A stretch of 50,254 bases of DNA, taken from positions 1 through 50,254 of the forward strand of contig JACJKV010000021.1 in assembly GCA_016901755.1 (NCBI GenBank). The letters run 5' to 3'. Each line of letters opens with the position of its first letter. Within the stretch, counting starts at the first letter, position 1. A program made the position numbers and the translations under genes. Below are positions 34,634-43,585 of the stretch, piece after piece. A model generated the notes under the pieces. It saw nothing but the letters and a program-made list of their open reading frames with translations, was not told the DNA's origin and did no database searches. Origin of the DNA: Thomasclavelia spiroformis. Lineage in GTDB: Bacteria; Bacillota_I; Bacilli_A; Erysipelotrichales; Coprobacillaceae.

Positions 34634-35912
34634 CGTAATAGGCCTCCTTCACTGTCTGATGATATGCATGAAGCATATAGAACGCTAATAATGTAAAAAC
34701 TGTTAAATAACTGATAATTAAAATTAAAACTATAGATATAGAAATATATGATAATAAATAAGTACGATATAAAAGCAATGAATATAGCATCAATGGAAAA
34801 ATAACGACAATGATCATAAATCCAGCTACTACCCCATTATAAATAAATATCAGCTGCGAATAATGATAACCAATGGCTTTCAAAGTTGCTATATCGGTTT
34901 CAATAGATGGTAAATAAACCTGGAAACGTAAGACAAAACTTAATGAAATCATGATCAGCAGTATATAAAAGCAAATCATCGTTACTGCCAGAATTTCATC
35001 GTTCATAATACCAAAAAAGAAGTTTGATAAACATACTGGTATAACACATGCCAGAATATTGATCAGTGATACCAGAACCTTTGATAAATGCATGATATTG
35101 GCTAAAATCATGATCATTTTTGGCGCTTTCATCAAATAACGGTCATGCAGGAAATCAAATACCAAAGGAATAGTTGTATTGATCATCATTACTTCTCCCA
35201 GCAGGAAACACATAAAATAAACAGGTAGTAATGAACCATTTTGATAATCAAATAGTCCCTGGATACTTAAAATCAGCAATAATACCGCCACCCCTGATGA
35301 AAACAGAGCGCCCAAAGGAAATTGATGTGTCTGATTAGCGAGCAGTCTTCCTGAAAAGTACTGTTTCTGGCTGGTTAATGATGTATGTCTGGTAATATAA
35401 TCTGCAATATTTAACTTTATCCTGATAAATTTACCAAAATTAATCATAAAAACATAAATCATCTTGCAAAGTAAAATACCGGCGTATGAAAAAGCTATGG
35501 TTACGATTGAATAGTTAAAATAATATGACTGAATATGATTGATCATAAACATAAGGATATAACCTACAGCAAACCCCATAATATCAGCCAAAACAAATAA
35601 CATGCCAAACTGTAAAACGATATACTCTATAATATTTTTAGTTCGACATCCCGATAACAGAATAATAGAAAATTCCTCGTATTTATTTTCAATAAAATAA
35701 TTATTGATCATCAATGTCAGGAAAAAAGAAATAAATATCGCAATAGCTGAAATAAGTCTTAATATTATAAAATAAAGATTAGAAAGATCAGTAAAGCTGC
35801 TGTATATTCCTAACAGGACAAATTCTAAAGCCGAAAGTATCGTCAAAATGAATAATATAATGAGATATAACTTACGTTGACTTTTTATAATTTTCTGCAA
35901 ATACAAAATCAT
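34605..35912 (-). CDS. FtsX-like ABC permease without the large outer domain
   Basis: 435 aa with about ten hydrophobic segments, four in the first 165 residues and six after residue 195. A conserved FtsX-type cytoplasmic block (EEFSIILLSGCRTKNI) lies near residue 80-95. BceB-type permeases also have ten segments but reach about 650 aa because of a roughly 200-aa outer domain between TM7 and TM8; here that gap is only a few residues. GGAGGTGA precedes the ATG. It is first in the operon, from the promoter at 35965-35993. No BceRS-type two-component system is adjacent. Confidence 0.85.
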   Translation of the reverse strand: MILYLQKIIKSQRKLYLIILFILTILSALEFVLLGIYSSFTDLSNLYFIILRLISAIAIFISFFLTLMINNYFIENKYEEFSIILLSGCRTKNIIEYIVLQFGMLFVLADIMGFAVGYILMFMINHIQSYYFNYSIVTIAFSYAGILLCKMIYVFMINFGKFIRIKLNIADYITRHTSLTSQKQYFSGRLLANQTHQFPLGALFSSGVAVLLLILSIQGLFDYQNGSLLPVYFMCFLLGEVMMINTTIPLVFDFLHDRYLMKAPKMIMILANIMHLSKVLVSLINILACVIPVCLSNFFFGIMNDEILAVTMICFYILLIMISLSFVLRFQVYLPSIETDIATLKAIGYHYSQLIFIYNGVVAGFMIIVVIFPLMLYSLLLYRTYLLSYISISIVLILIISYLTVFTLLAFYMLHAYHQTVKEAYYDVKYLNRSE

Positions 35913-35964
35913 ATTGTCACCTCCACCAGAAAATTATCTGCCTTTAATTATTCTTCCTATTTAT

Positions 35965-35993
35965 ATTATATATATTATTCTATATTATTACAA
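35965..35993 (-). promoter_or_regulatory. Promoter of the three-gene ABC operon
   Basis: Read on the minus strand: -35 TTGTAA (35993-35988), 17-base spacer, -10 TATAAT (35970-35965). The surrounding bases are extremely A+T-rich. Confidence 0.65.
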
Positions 35994-36021
35994 TGATTAT
36001 TTTTATTATTTTAATTGTAAC

Positions 36022-36067
36022 TAGCAAATCCGCAAAAACTGCTTTTGCAAATATTTAGCATTTGCTA
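36022..36067. repeat. Nested inverted repeat upstream of glxK
   Basis: The outer arms TAGCAAAT (36022-36029) and ATTTGCTA (36060-36067) enclose an inner stem GCAAAA/TTTTGC (36032-36037 with 36043-36048). A third copy of the GCAAAT half-site occurs at 36047-36052. It is a candidate operator for glxK, 75-120 bases before its start. The glxK promoter itself is unclear. Confidence 0.5.
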
Positions 36068-36141
36068 TATTAAATATAAGATCAATAAAGATATAAAACA
36101 TATCAAATGCATATCTTAATTGCATAGAAATGGAGGAAAAA

Positions 36142-37275
36142 ATGAAGATAATGATTGCCAGTGATTCCTATAAAGGCTCTCTCACATCTTTACAGGTAGC
36201 AAACTGTATAAAAAAAGGCATTAAAGAAGTATTTCCCGACAGTCAGCAAATCATCCTGTCGATGGCTGATGGTGGAGAAGGTACCACTGAGGCGGTCGTT
36301 GAATCACTCAATGGTCAATATCGCACTATCAGATGCTATGATCCGCTTTATCAGGAAATAGAAGCACGCTATGGTTTATTTGATCAGGATAAGGCCATTA
36401 TCGAAATGGCCAGTGCTTCAGGATTACCTTTAATCAAAGAAAAAAAAATCCGCAAAGCCAATACCTTTGGTACGGGCCAACTGATTTTAGATGCTTTAAA
36501 TCAGGGCTGTCACACAATATATATCGGTATTGGTGGTTCAGCAACAAATGATGGTGGTATAGGCATGGCCCATGCCCTAGGAATACGGTTCTATGATCAT
36601 AACCATAATGAACTGCTTCCTGTTCCAGAAAATCTTCCTGCAATTGCCTATATCGATTCCAAAAATCTTGATCAAAGAATAAAAAATACAGCGATCATCG
36701 TCATGTGTGATGTCAGCAATCCGCTTTGTGGTACAAATGGTGCCACACATGTTTATGGTCCACAAAAAGGTGCCAGCATTGAAGATATAAAATATCTAGA
36801 TCAGGGCCTGCAGCATCTGGCTGATATCTGTGTAAAACAGGGATACAGCAATTTTCAAAATGAACAAGGTGCTGGTGCAGCTGGTGGTCTAGGTTTTGGA
36901 TTAATGACATTTTTAAATGCCCGTCTGCAAAGCGGTATCAATACAGTATTAGAAATCGTACGTTTTGATGAACTGGTTAAAGACTGCCAGTTAGTTATTA
37001 CTGGTGAAGGAAAAATAGATAATCAGTCACTCAACGGTAAAGTACCTATCGGTGTAGCTCTAGCAGCAAAAAAATATCATATTCCAACCGTTGCCATTGT
37101 TGGCAGCATTGGTCAGGATGCTACAAAGGTTTTCGACTATATAGAATCAATAGAAAGCTGTGTACCACGTCCCTGTCATTTGCACGAAGCCCTGGATAAC
37201 GCCAAAGACAATCTGTATCAGGCGACATTAAGAATAATGAAAGCCATTCGTGTTGGCATGAATATAAAAAAATGA
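36142..37275 (+). CDS. glxK: Glycerate kinase
   Basis: 377 aa, glycerate kinase type 1 (GlxK/GarK family). It phosphorylates D-glycerate so it can enter lower glycolysis. Family signatures: IASDSYKGSL at the N-terminus, GGSATNDGGIGMA near 135-147 and GAGAAGGLGFGLM near 245. The start is ATG 36142, five bases after GGAGGA; an in-frame ATG 12 bases earlier precedes that ribosome site. It is transcribed alone, with no glycerate or glucarate pathway genes nearby. Confidence 0.93.
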   Translation: MKIMIASDSYKGSLTSLQVANCIKKGIKEVFPDSQQIILSMADGGEGTTEAVVESLNGQYRTIRCYDPLYQEIEARYGLFDQDKAIIEMASASGLPLIKEKKIRKANTFGTGQLILDALNQGCHTIYIGIGGSATNDGGIGMAHALGIRFYDHNHNELLPVPENLPAIAYIDSKNLDQRIKNTAIIVMCDVSNPLCGTNGATHVYGPQKGASIEDIKYLDQGLQHLADICVKQGYSNFQNEQGAGAAGGLGFGLMTFLNARLQSGINTVLEIVRFDELVKDCQLVITGEGKIDNQSLNGKVPIGVALAAKKYHIPTVAIVGSIGQDATKVFDYIESIESCVPRPCHLHEALDNAKDNLYQATLRIMKAIRVGMNIKK

Positions 37276-37300
37276 TATAACCAGCGTTATATCATTTTTT
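37267..37300. terminator. Bidirectional terminator over the glxK and eamA stops
   Basis: A perfect 15-bp stem (37267-37281 with 37286-37300) contains the glxK stop and touches the stop of the facing transporter gene. Confidence 0.88.
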
Positions 37301-38159
37301 ATGCCATTGTTTGTTTTTGTCTGATAAAACTCCATACAGCAACTGAAATAATTATCAGATAACCAATAATACTATAAAAATCTGGTATCTGATCCAACAG
37401 GAAAAATCCTAACAGTGCTGCAAAAATGACTTGCGTATAATCATAAACCGAAATCTGTTTTCCCGGTGCATGAGTATAAGCAGCAGTAATAGAAAACTGT
37501 CCACCTGCAGCCATCAGTCCAGCTCCTAAAAGCAGAAAAAACTGCTGCCAGGTCATAGCCACATAATTCAATAAAATATAAGGTAAGACCACCAGACAGG
37601 AAAAGCAGGAAAAGAAAAATACTATTTTAGCATTCGCAACTCCCTGTTTTCCCAGTTGTCTGACACAGGTATAAGCGACTCCAGCACCTAATGCTCCAAA
37701 TACCCCAATAAATGAATTGATATTGCTCATAAAATGAATCGATGGCTTAATAACGAAAAGACTGCCCACAAAAGCTATGATAACCGATAACTTCTGATAA
37801 CGATTCACCTTCTCATTTAAAAACAAAGCTGAACATATTATCACAAAAAATGGTGACAGTTTGTTAAGCATCGATGCATCTGAAACCAGCAGATGATCAA
37901 CTGCATAAAAATTACATAATATTCCTATAGTTCCAAAAATCGAACGTAACAGCAACATCGGGAGATCTTTTGCTTCATAATGAAAGTTTTCTTTGCTTTT
38001 AAGTAAAATAACAAAAGCAAAGATGGCAGCGATCGCATTTCTGAAAAAACTTTTCTGAATCGATGGCAGATCTCCTGAAAGCTTTACAAACACATTCATT
38101 GCAGCAAAGAAAAAAGCTGCCAGTATAATAAAAAAGATTCCTTTCTTCGTTTCTTTCAT
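37299..38159 (-). CDS. EamA/DMT-family transporter
   Basis: 286 aa with about ten membrane segments in two EamA repeats, typical of the drug/metabolite transporter superfamily. Members export or import amino acids, sugars or purines; the substrate is not predictable. The N-terminal segment IFFIILAAFFFAAMNVFVK is characteristic. The start ATG (38159) is preceded by GGGGTG at good spacing; two ATGs just upstream are too close to that site. The promoter is at 38177-38205. Confidence 0.88.
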   Translation of the reverse strand: MKETKKGIFFIILAAFFFAAMNVFVKLSGDLPSIQKSFFRNAIAAIFAFVILLKSKENFHYEAKDLPMLLLRSIFGTIGILCNFYAVDHLLVSDASMLNKLSPFFVIICSALFLNEKVNRYQKLSVIIAFVGSLFVIKPSIHFMSNINSFIGVFGALGAGVAYTCVRQLGKQGVANAKIVFFFSCFSCLVVLPYILLNYVAMTWQQFFLLLGAGLMAAGGQFSITAAYTHAPGKQISVYDYTQVIFAALLGFFLLDQIPDFYSIIGYLIIISVAVWSFIRQKQTMA

Positions 38160-38176
38160 AATCATCACCCCGAAAC

Positions 38177-38205
38177 ATTATAATAAAAAAGTACAGAAAA
38201 GGCAA
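38177..38205 (-). promoter_or_regulatory. Promoter of the EamA transporter
   Basis: Read on the minus strand: -35 TTGCCT (38205-38200), 17-base spacer, -10 TATAAT (38182-38177). It overlaps a second hairpin (AGTACAG/CTGTACT, about 38190-38214), possibly a backup csp terminator. Confidence 0.5.
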
Positions 38206-38228
38206 AAACTGTACTCCTTTTTCGCCTA

Positions 38229-38253
38229 AAAAAAAGCATCTGACGATGCTTTT
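38229..38253 (-). terminator. Cold shock gene terminator
   Basis: A 9-bp stem (AAAAGCATC 38232-38240 with 38245-38253) is followed on the minus strand by T residues, ten bases past the stop. Confidence 0.85.
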
Positions 38254-38262
38254 CATCTAAAA

Positions 38263-38472
38263 TTATTCACTGATTTTAACAATATGATGAGCCTGTAATC
38301 CTTTTTCTCCTTCTACAAGTTCAAATTCAACTTTTTGACCAGGATCAATTGTTTTGTATCCTTCCTGAACAATTTGTGTATAGTAGAAGAAAATATCTCT
38401 AGATTCACCTTCCATATTAATAAATCCATATCCTTTTTCATTATTGAAATTCTTTACTATTCCTAAAGCCAT
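38263..38472 (-). CDS. csp: Cold shock protein
   Basis: 69 aa, single cold shock domain; an RNA chaperone binding single-stranded nucleic acid. RNP1 is intact (KGYGFI, 14-19). RNP2 is altered: IFFYY replaces the usual VFVHF, so the conserved His is Tyr. An aromatic surface is kept. GGAGA precedes the ATG. A strong promoter lies 35-63 bases upstream, with a leader short for a cold-inducible long 5' UTR, so expression may be constitutive. Confidence 0.93.
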   Translation of the reverse strand: MALGIVKNFNNEKGYGFINMEGESRDIFFYYTQIVQEGYKTIDPGQKVEFELVEGEKGLQAHHIVKISE

Positions 38473-38506
38473 GAATAAATCTCCTTTATCTAATATCTAT
38501 ACACTC

Positions 38507-38535
38507 ATTGTACATCATGTACCTAGTATAGACAA
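38507..38535 (-). promoter_or_regulatory. Cold shock gene promoter
   Basis: Read on the minus strand: -35 TTGTCT (38535-38530), 17-base spacer, -10 TACAAT (38512-38507). Confidence 0.68.
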
Positions 38536-38558
38536 GAATTTTCATCATTATTTTAAAA

Positions 38559-39266
38559 TTATTTATCATTTTCCAAAATCAGTATTTCTTGAGCGATTTC
38601 TTTATTTTCCAGCTCATTAATCAAATCTGTAGGTGTAATAACCTGATGTCCTAAAATATTTTGAAAATCACTCAGTTCTATTCCATTTTTTAATAATGCA
38701 TAGTAAAGCAGTTCACTGCAATATAAAGCGTCATCAGACAGATTCATTTCATAATCATAAGGCACATTATAATAATCCATCGCCGCTTCAATAAAAGATT
38801 CAATAAAATCATTGTCTTTGTTCAAACGAAAACAGACTAATGCTTTAAGATAAGAATTTTCATCTAGATTAGCCATCGCATCAAAAGGTCTGATCTTAAC
38901 TCCAGTAGAATTAGCGTCCAGTACATAAACCTCCTGACCAGTCTGATATTTATCTATTATTTTCTGATAATACTGGTTTTCAGTTCCTAATTTTGCTTTT
39001 ACCTGTTCTTTTGTTCCCAAATAAATCAGACTGTGTTTCCAGCGCCCAGGAATCGCCAAATTACTCAAATAATGAGTGTTTTCAAGATTAATGATATCAC
39101 CACATTCAAATTGTGGAAAATAAGATTCCAGCTGCTGGTAGGTAATTGGTTCAAGAGACGAAGATACTTGCTTATCATCTTTTGGAGTTATTTCTGTTTT
39201 TTCAGCTTTTTTCTGACATCCCGCTACCATGATCAATAGAATGAGGATATAAATTATTTTCTTCAA
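38559..39266 (-). CDS. Lipoprotein with a YiiX/YebB-type NlpC/P60-like domain
   Basis: 235 aa. A lipoprotein signal peptide ends in VAGC with the lipidated C17, then a short charged linker. The body resembles the permuted papain-fold YiiX/YebB family: CGDIINL (55-61), WKHSLIYLG (H78) and YCSELLYYA (C183, E185) would form the active site. Members may cut amide bonds in the cell wall or in lipids; the substrate is unknown. The start is TTG 39266, because AAGGTG lies six bases upstream and covers the tex stop; the in-frame GTG three codons earlier is part of that site. It is co-transcribed with tex. Confidence 0.78.
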   Translation of the reverse strand: MKKIIYILILLIMVAGCQKKAEKTEITPKDDKQVSSSLEPITYQQLESYFPQFECGDIINLENTHYLSNLAIPGRWKHSLIYLGTKEQVKAKLGTENQYYQKIIDKYQTGQEVYVLDANSTGVKIRPFDAMANLDENSYLKALVCFRLNKDNDFIESFIEAAMDYYNVPYDYEMNLSDDALYCSELLYYALLKNGIELSDFQNILGHQVITPTDLINELENKEIAQEILILENDK

Positions 39267-39276
39267 TATAATCACC

Positions 39277-41415
39277 TTAAATCATGCTTAATCCTACACG
39301 TTTTTTTTCAAGATCGACATCGATCACTTTGACTTGAACAATATCACCGATACTAACCACATCCAATGGATGTCTGACTCTTTGTTTTGATATTTGTGAA
39401 ATATGCACCAGTCCATCGTTTTTTAAACCAATATCGATAAAAGCACCAAAATCTACAACGTTTCTAACTGTTCCTTCCAGAGACATTCCTGGCTGCAGAT
39501 CTTCAAGATGAAGAATATCTTTTTTCAAAACCGGTGTTGGATATTCATCTCTTGGTGAACGGTTTGGTTTTATTAAACTTTCGATAATATCATCTAATGT
39601 ATATTGGTCGATATTTAATTTTTTTATAACTTTTTCTTTGTCAATTGCAGAAATTTTTTCTACAAACAGATCAGTTCCGATATCATCTAAAGACAGGTGA
39701 ATCTCCTCTAATAAAGACATTGTCTGCAAATAATTTTCGGGATGAATAGCTGTAGCATCCAAGGGATTTTTAGCATCTAGAATACGTAAAAAACCTATAG
39801 CCTGCGTAAAGGTCTTGGCTCCGATTTTTTTTACATTTCTGATTTCATTTCGATTTTTAAAGCTGCCATGAGCATTACGATATAAGACAATCTGCTGAGC
39901 AATGGCATTATTCAGACCCGCAACATATTTTAATAAAGAAGGAGAAGCTGTATTAATATCAACCCCAACATTGTTAACTGTCTTAACAACTACAAAATCA
40001 AGCTGCTCTTCTAATTCTTTTTCAGGAATATCATGCTGATACTGACCAACTGAAATAGCTTTTGGTTCAATTTTTACCAGTTCAGCTAAAGGATCCTGCA
40101 GTCTTCTGGCAATTGAAACAGCTGATCTTTCTTCAACCTGATAATCTGGAAATTCAGCTTTAGCCAAAGGAGAAGCAGAATAAACTGAAGCTCCCGCTTC
40201 AGATATAATAGCATATTCAACTGCTAAATGATGATCTTTGATCAGTTGCGCAATAAACGCCTCTGTCTCACGTGAAGCTGTACCATTACCAATAGCAATG
40301 ATCTGAATCCGATATTTAGCAATTATATCCAGCAATAGCTTTGTTTCTTTATCATAATTTTTTTTAGGAATCGTAATAAATACTTTATTGATGTGCAGTA
40401 CTTTACCCGTAGGATCAACAACTGCCAGTTTACATCCCGTACGATAAGCAGGATCAATACCTAAAACCATTTTATTTTTTAAAGGTGCCTGCAGCAGCAG
40501 ATTTTCCAGATTGACAGAAAACACCTTTAATGCCTGTTCATTAGCCTTGTCTGTAAGTTCTCGTCTGATCTCTCTTTCAATCGCAGGAAAAAGCAATCTT
40601 TGAAAACTGTCATGAACTGCCTTCATAATATATTCTCCGTATGAAAGATGTTTATTTCTGGTAATCCCACGATAAATATATTCCATACAGAATTCCTTAT
40701 CTGCTTGAATTGAAACCGTAATTATTTTTTCTTTTTCAGCACGGTTAATAGCTAAAATACGATGGGAAACGATACGATTCACTTTTTCTGAAAAATCATA
40801 ATACATTTCATACACTTTCTTTTCATCTTCCGCCTTCTTTTTTTTAACGGTTTTAATTATGCCTCTTTTGTACAGTATATCTTTAACAAATTTACGATAT
40901 CTGACATCATCGGCTATATTTTCTGCTACGATATCTATACTTCCAGCAATAGCTTCTTCTACAGTTAAAACTTCAGCGTTTAAATACTTAGTGGCTTCCT
41001 TTTCCAGATTTCCAGGTGTCAATGCTTCTATCCATTGAGCAAGTGGCCCTAGCCCCTTAGCTTTTGCCTGTGTAGCTTTAGTTTTTCTTTTTTCCCTGTA
41101 AGGACGATAAAGGTCTTCAACTTCACTTAACTGCTGCGCCTCCATGATATCACTTTCCAGCTTATCAGTTAACATTCCTTTCTCTTTGATCAGCCGAATA
41201 ACATCTTCTTTTCGTTTTAAAAGATTTATCTGATACTGATAGTATTTCTCAATTTCACGAATCTGATCCTCATTTAAACCACCCGTTTTTTCTTTACGAT
41301 AACGGGCTATAAATGGCAGCGTATTATCCTGGTCCAGTAATGTTAAAACTGCCTGCACCTGTTGACTGGTAATATTTAGATTTTCACTGATTTTATTTAT
41401 TATTTCCTGATTCAT
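39277..41415 (-). CDS. tex: Transcription accessory protein Tex
   Basis: 712 aa, full-length Tex, an RNA-binding protein related to eukaryotic Spt6. Domains in order: N-terminal helical Tex region, YqgF-type RNase H fold (GIDPAYRTGCKLAVVD, near 320), helix-hairpin-helix pair (LNNAIAQQIV and VKKIGAKTF, about 495-545) and a C-terminal S1 domain (GTVRNVVDFGAFIDIG, about 650-712). The start is ATG 41415 after AAAGGA; an in-frame TTG 15 bases upstream is before that site. The Nudix gene lies 45 bases upstream and a lipoprotein gene follows directly. Confidence 0.95.
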   Translation of the reverse strand: MNQEIINKISENLNITSQQVQAVLTLLDQDNTLPFIARYRKEKTGGLNEDQIREIEKYYQYQINLLKRKEDVIRLIKEKGMLTDKLESDIMEAQQLSEVEDLYRPYREKRKTKATQAKAKGLGPLAQWIEALTPGNLEKEATKYLNAEVLTVEEAIAGSIDIVAENIADDVRYRKFVKDILYKRGIIKTVKKKKAEDEKKVYEMYYDFSEKVNRIVSHRILAINRAEKEKIITVSIQADKEFCMEYIYRGITRNKHLSYGEYIMKAVHDSFQRLLFPAIEREIRRELTDKANEQALKVFSVNLENLLLQAPLKNKMVLGIDPAYRTGCKLAVVDPTGKVLHINKVFITIPKKNYDKETKLLLDIIAKYRIQIIAIGNGTASRETEAFIAQLIKDHHLAVEYAIISEAGASVYSASPLAKAEFPDYQVEERSAVSIARRLQDPLAELVKIEPKAISVGQYQHDIPEKELEEQLDFVVVKTVNNVGVDINTASPSLLKYVAGLNNAIAQQIVLYRNAHGSFKNRNEIRNVKKIGAKTFTQAIGFLRILDAKNPLDATAIHPENYLQTMSLLEEIHLSLDDIGTDLFVEKISAIDKEKVIKKLNIDQYTLDDIIESLIKPNRSPRDEYPTPVLKKDILHLEDLQPGMSLEGTVRNVVDFGAFIDIGLKNDGLVHISQISKQRVRHPLDVVSIGDIVQVKVIDVDLEKKRVGLSMI

Positions 41416-41460
41416 CTTTTTTCCTTTCAAAATTCATCTTATCAATAATTTTTGAGATAT

Positions 41461-41868
41461 TTAACGATAATATTCATTAATTGTAAAAATAATATCATGG
41501 TAAATTTCTGCACATAAGTAATCCTGCAGATGAGCAACATCACACCATAAATAATCAATATGTTCGTCAGATAAAACAACCTGTTCATCCTGAGCGATAG
41601 CCAGATAGCCGATGCCAACAGTCTGATATCCGGTTCTGATTTTTGTAAAAGTATAGGCTGGTTTGACAACATCTATCTTCAGTCCGGTTTCTTCTTTTAA
41701 TTCACGGATCAAAGCCTGATTAGGTGTTTCTCCATAATTCAGTCCTCCCCCTGGCAATTCCCAATAACCTAAACCATCACTTGATGGTCTTACACGTTTT
41801 AACAATAATACTTTATTACCCAATACCACAATTCCCTTAACTGTGATATGAAATCTGATTTCTTCCAT
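41461..41868 (-). CDS. Nudix hydrolase
   Basis: 135 aa. The Nudix box is complete: G41-x5-E47-x7-R55-E56-L57-x-E59-E60-x-G62-L63. These enzymes hydrolyse nucleoside diphosphates linked to other groups; no substrate-specific motif was recognised. Length and an N-terminal VKGIVVLGNKVLLLKR strand resemble the ADP-ribose or (d)NTP-type small Nudix proteins. AAGGAGA precedes the ATG. It may share a transcript with tex downstream. Confidence 0.9.
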   Translation of the reverse strand: MEEIRFHITVKGIVVLGNKVLLLKRVRPSSDGLGYWELPGGGLNYGETPNQALIRELKEETGLKIDVVKPAYTFTKIRTGYQTVGIGYLAIAQDEQVVLSDEHIDYLWCDVAHLQDYLCAEIYHDIIFTINEYYR

Positions 41869-41939
41869 GATTTTTCTCCTTATTGATTTTTATATTCTAA
41901 AACTATTGAGTATATCATACCATTATTTTATAAAATATG

Positions 41940-41968
41940 TTTAAAAATCACTATTAAAATTGTATAAT
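41940..41968 (+). promoter_or_regulatory. pepV promoter
   Basis: -35 TTTAAA (41940-41945), 17-base spacer, -10 TATAAT (41963-41968) directly preceded by TG. Confidence 0.55.
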
Positions 41969-41989
41969 ATGGCAAGAGGTGAATTAGTA

Positions 41990-43354
41990 ATGGTAAACTT
42001 TAAAGCAGAAGTTGAAAAAAGAAAAGATCAGTTACTTGCAGACATTGAAACATTATGTGCTGTGCCATCAATCTATGATGATAAAACAATTGGTGATAAT
42101 CAGCCTTATGGTCAAGCCTGCAGAGAGGCTTTAGATACAATGCTGGAAATAGGTAAACGTGACGGTTTCACTGTTCATGATGAAAATGGTTACGCTGGAC
42201 ACATCGATATTGGTGAAGGTGAAGGCGCTTTTGGTATCCTTGGACATCTGGATGTGGTACCAGTCAACACTACTGGCTGGGACAGTGATCCTTTCCACGT
42301 TGTACAAAAAGATGGAAAAATTTTCGGTAGAGGTGTTGCTGATGATAAAGGTCCTTTATTAGCAGGATATTATGCAGCAAAAATAATTAATGATCTGAAG
42401 CTGCCTGTCCGTAAAAAAATTCGTATAATATTCGGATGCGATGAAGAACGTGGTTCTTCATGTGTAAAACATTATTTTGAAAATAATCCATATCCTGATA
42501 TGGGATTTACACCTGATGCTGAATTTCCAGTTGTTTATGGTGAAAAAGGAATGTTGGGATTTACGATCAGTGGTCACAAAGATAAAAATGGTCTTGTTGC
42601 GATGATTGCTGGTGAAAGAGCTAACATCGTTCCAGAAGAATGTATTGCGATTATAGAAGGTGCTCCAAAACAGTATGAAGCATCATTTAAGCAGTATTTG
42701 ACACAAAATCATACAACTGGTGTTATTGAAGAAGAAGGTAACTGCACAAAACTAATGATCAAAGGAAAAGGAGCGCATGCTTCTTTACCAGAAGATGGTA
42801 TCAATGCTGTTGTTTTGATGGCTCAATATTTAAAAAGTATTGTTGATAATGATTTTGTCAATTTTATCAATGACTATTTAGCTGATTATTATGGTCAAGG
42901 TCTAAATATCGATCATGATGGTCAAATGGGAAAACTGACAATGAATCTAGGGGTTATCAGATATGTCAAAGAAGATGGAACAATTCTATTAGATCTACGT
43001 TGCCCTCATGAAATTGATTTACAGCAGACCGCGCAAAAAGTTAAAGATCTTTGTGAAAAACACGGTCTGAACTGTGAAAGTTCAATTACCCAGCCCCTTT
43101 ATGTTGATCCACAAAGTGAACTGGTTCAAAAACTGCATAAAGCCTATGTTGAAGTAACAGGTGATCAAAGCAATCCCCAGGCTATTGGTGGTGGAACATA
43201 TGCTAAATCAATGCCTAACTGTGTGGCCTTTGGCTGTGAATTTAAAGATGAAGATAACGCTATTCATGGCAATAATGAAAATATCAAAATTGATTCATTA
43301 CTTAAATCAACGGAAATATTTGCCAAAGCAATCTATGATCTAATTAAACAGTAA
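41990..43354 (+). CDS. pepV: Dipeptidase PepV (M20 family)
   Basis: 454 aa, cytoplasmic Zn-dependent M20 peptidase that splits dipeptides, some with D-residues. The metal-site blocks GHLDVVPV, GRGVADDKGP and GCDEERGSS are intact, and the C-terminal Zn His is in HGNNE. The start is ATG 41990 after AGAGGTG. An in-frame ATG 30 bases earlier overlaps the -10 region and is excluded. It is transcribed alone. Confidence 0.93.
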   Translation: MVNFKAEVEKRKDQLLADIETLCAVPSIYDDKTIGDNQPYGQACREALDTMLEIGKRDGFTVHDENGYAGHIDIGEGEGAFGILGHLDVVPVNTTGWDSDPFHVVQKDGKIFGRGVADDKGPLLAGYYAAKIINDLKLPVRKKIRIIFGCDEERGSSCVKHYFENNPYPDMGFTPDAEFPVVYGEKGMLGFTISGHKDKNGLVAMIAGERANIVPEECIAIIEGAPKQYEASFKQYLTQNHTTGVIEEEGNCTKLMIKGKGAHASLPEDGINAVVLMAQYLKSIVDNDFVNFINDYLADYYGQGLNIDHDGQMGKLTMNLGVIRYVKEDGTILLDLRCPHEIDLQQTAQKVKDLCEKHGLNCESSITQPLYVDPQSELVQKLHKAYVEVTGDQSNPQAIGGGTYAKSMPNCVAFGCEFKDEDNAIHGNNENIKIDSLLKSTEIFAKAIYDLIKQ

Positions 43355-43360
43355 ATTAAA

Positions 43361-43398
43361 AACAGCTTGAGAATGAATGTTCTTAAGCTGCTTTTTTT
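43361..43398 (+). terminator. pepV terminator
   Basis: An 11-bp stem (43363-43373 with 43380-43390, one G-U pair) is followed by C and seven T. Confidence 0.88.
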
Positions 43399-43400
43399 GT

Positions 43401-43425
43401 AAAAAAAAATCAACTCATCAGTTGA
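43401..43425 (-). terminator. tRNA-Leu terminator
   Basis: A 6-bp stem (TCAACT 43410-43415, AGTTGA 43420-43425) is followed on the minus strand by nine T, just past the tRNA 3' end. Confidence 0.75.
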
Positions 43426-43430
43426 TAAAA

Positions 43431-43515
43431 TGGTGCGGCCGATCGGATTTGAACCGACACGGCGTGAGCCATAGGTCCCTCAAACCTACGTGTATACCAG
43501 TTTCACCACGGCCGC
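43431..43515 (-). tRNA. tRNA-Leu (anticodon GAG)
   Basis: 85 bases, class II tRNA with a long variable arm (TGGCTCACGCCG). Acceptor stem GCGGCCG/CGGCCGC, T arm GGTTCAAATCC, anticodon loop TTGAGGG (GAG at 43481-43479), discriminator A and encoded CCA (43433-43431). It reads CUC and CUU codons. Confidence 0.95.
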
Positions 43516-43553
43516 ATATTTGTAACGTAAATATTTTAGCATGTTTCTATAAG

Positions 43554-43585
43554 AAAAACAAGACAGCTAACGATTAGCTGTCTTG
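43554..43585 (-). terminator. metA terminator over the stop codon
   Basis: A perfect 11-bp stem (CAAGACAGCTA 43559-43569 with 43575-43585) includes the metA stop and is followed on the minus strand by five T. Confidence 0.88.
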
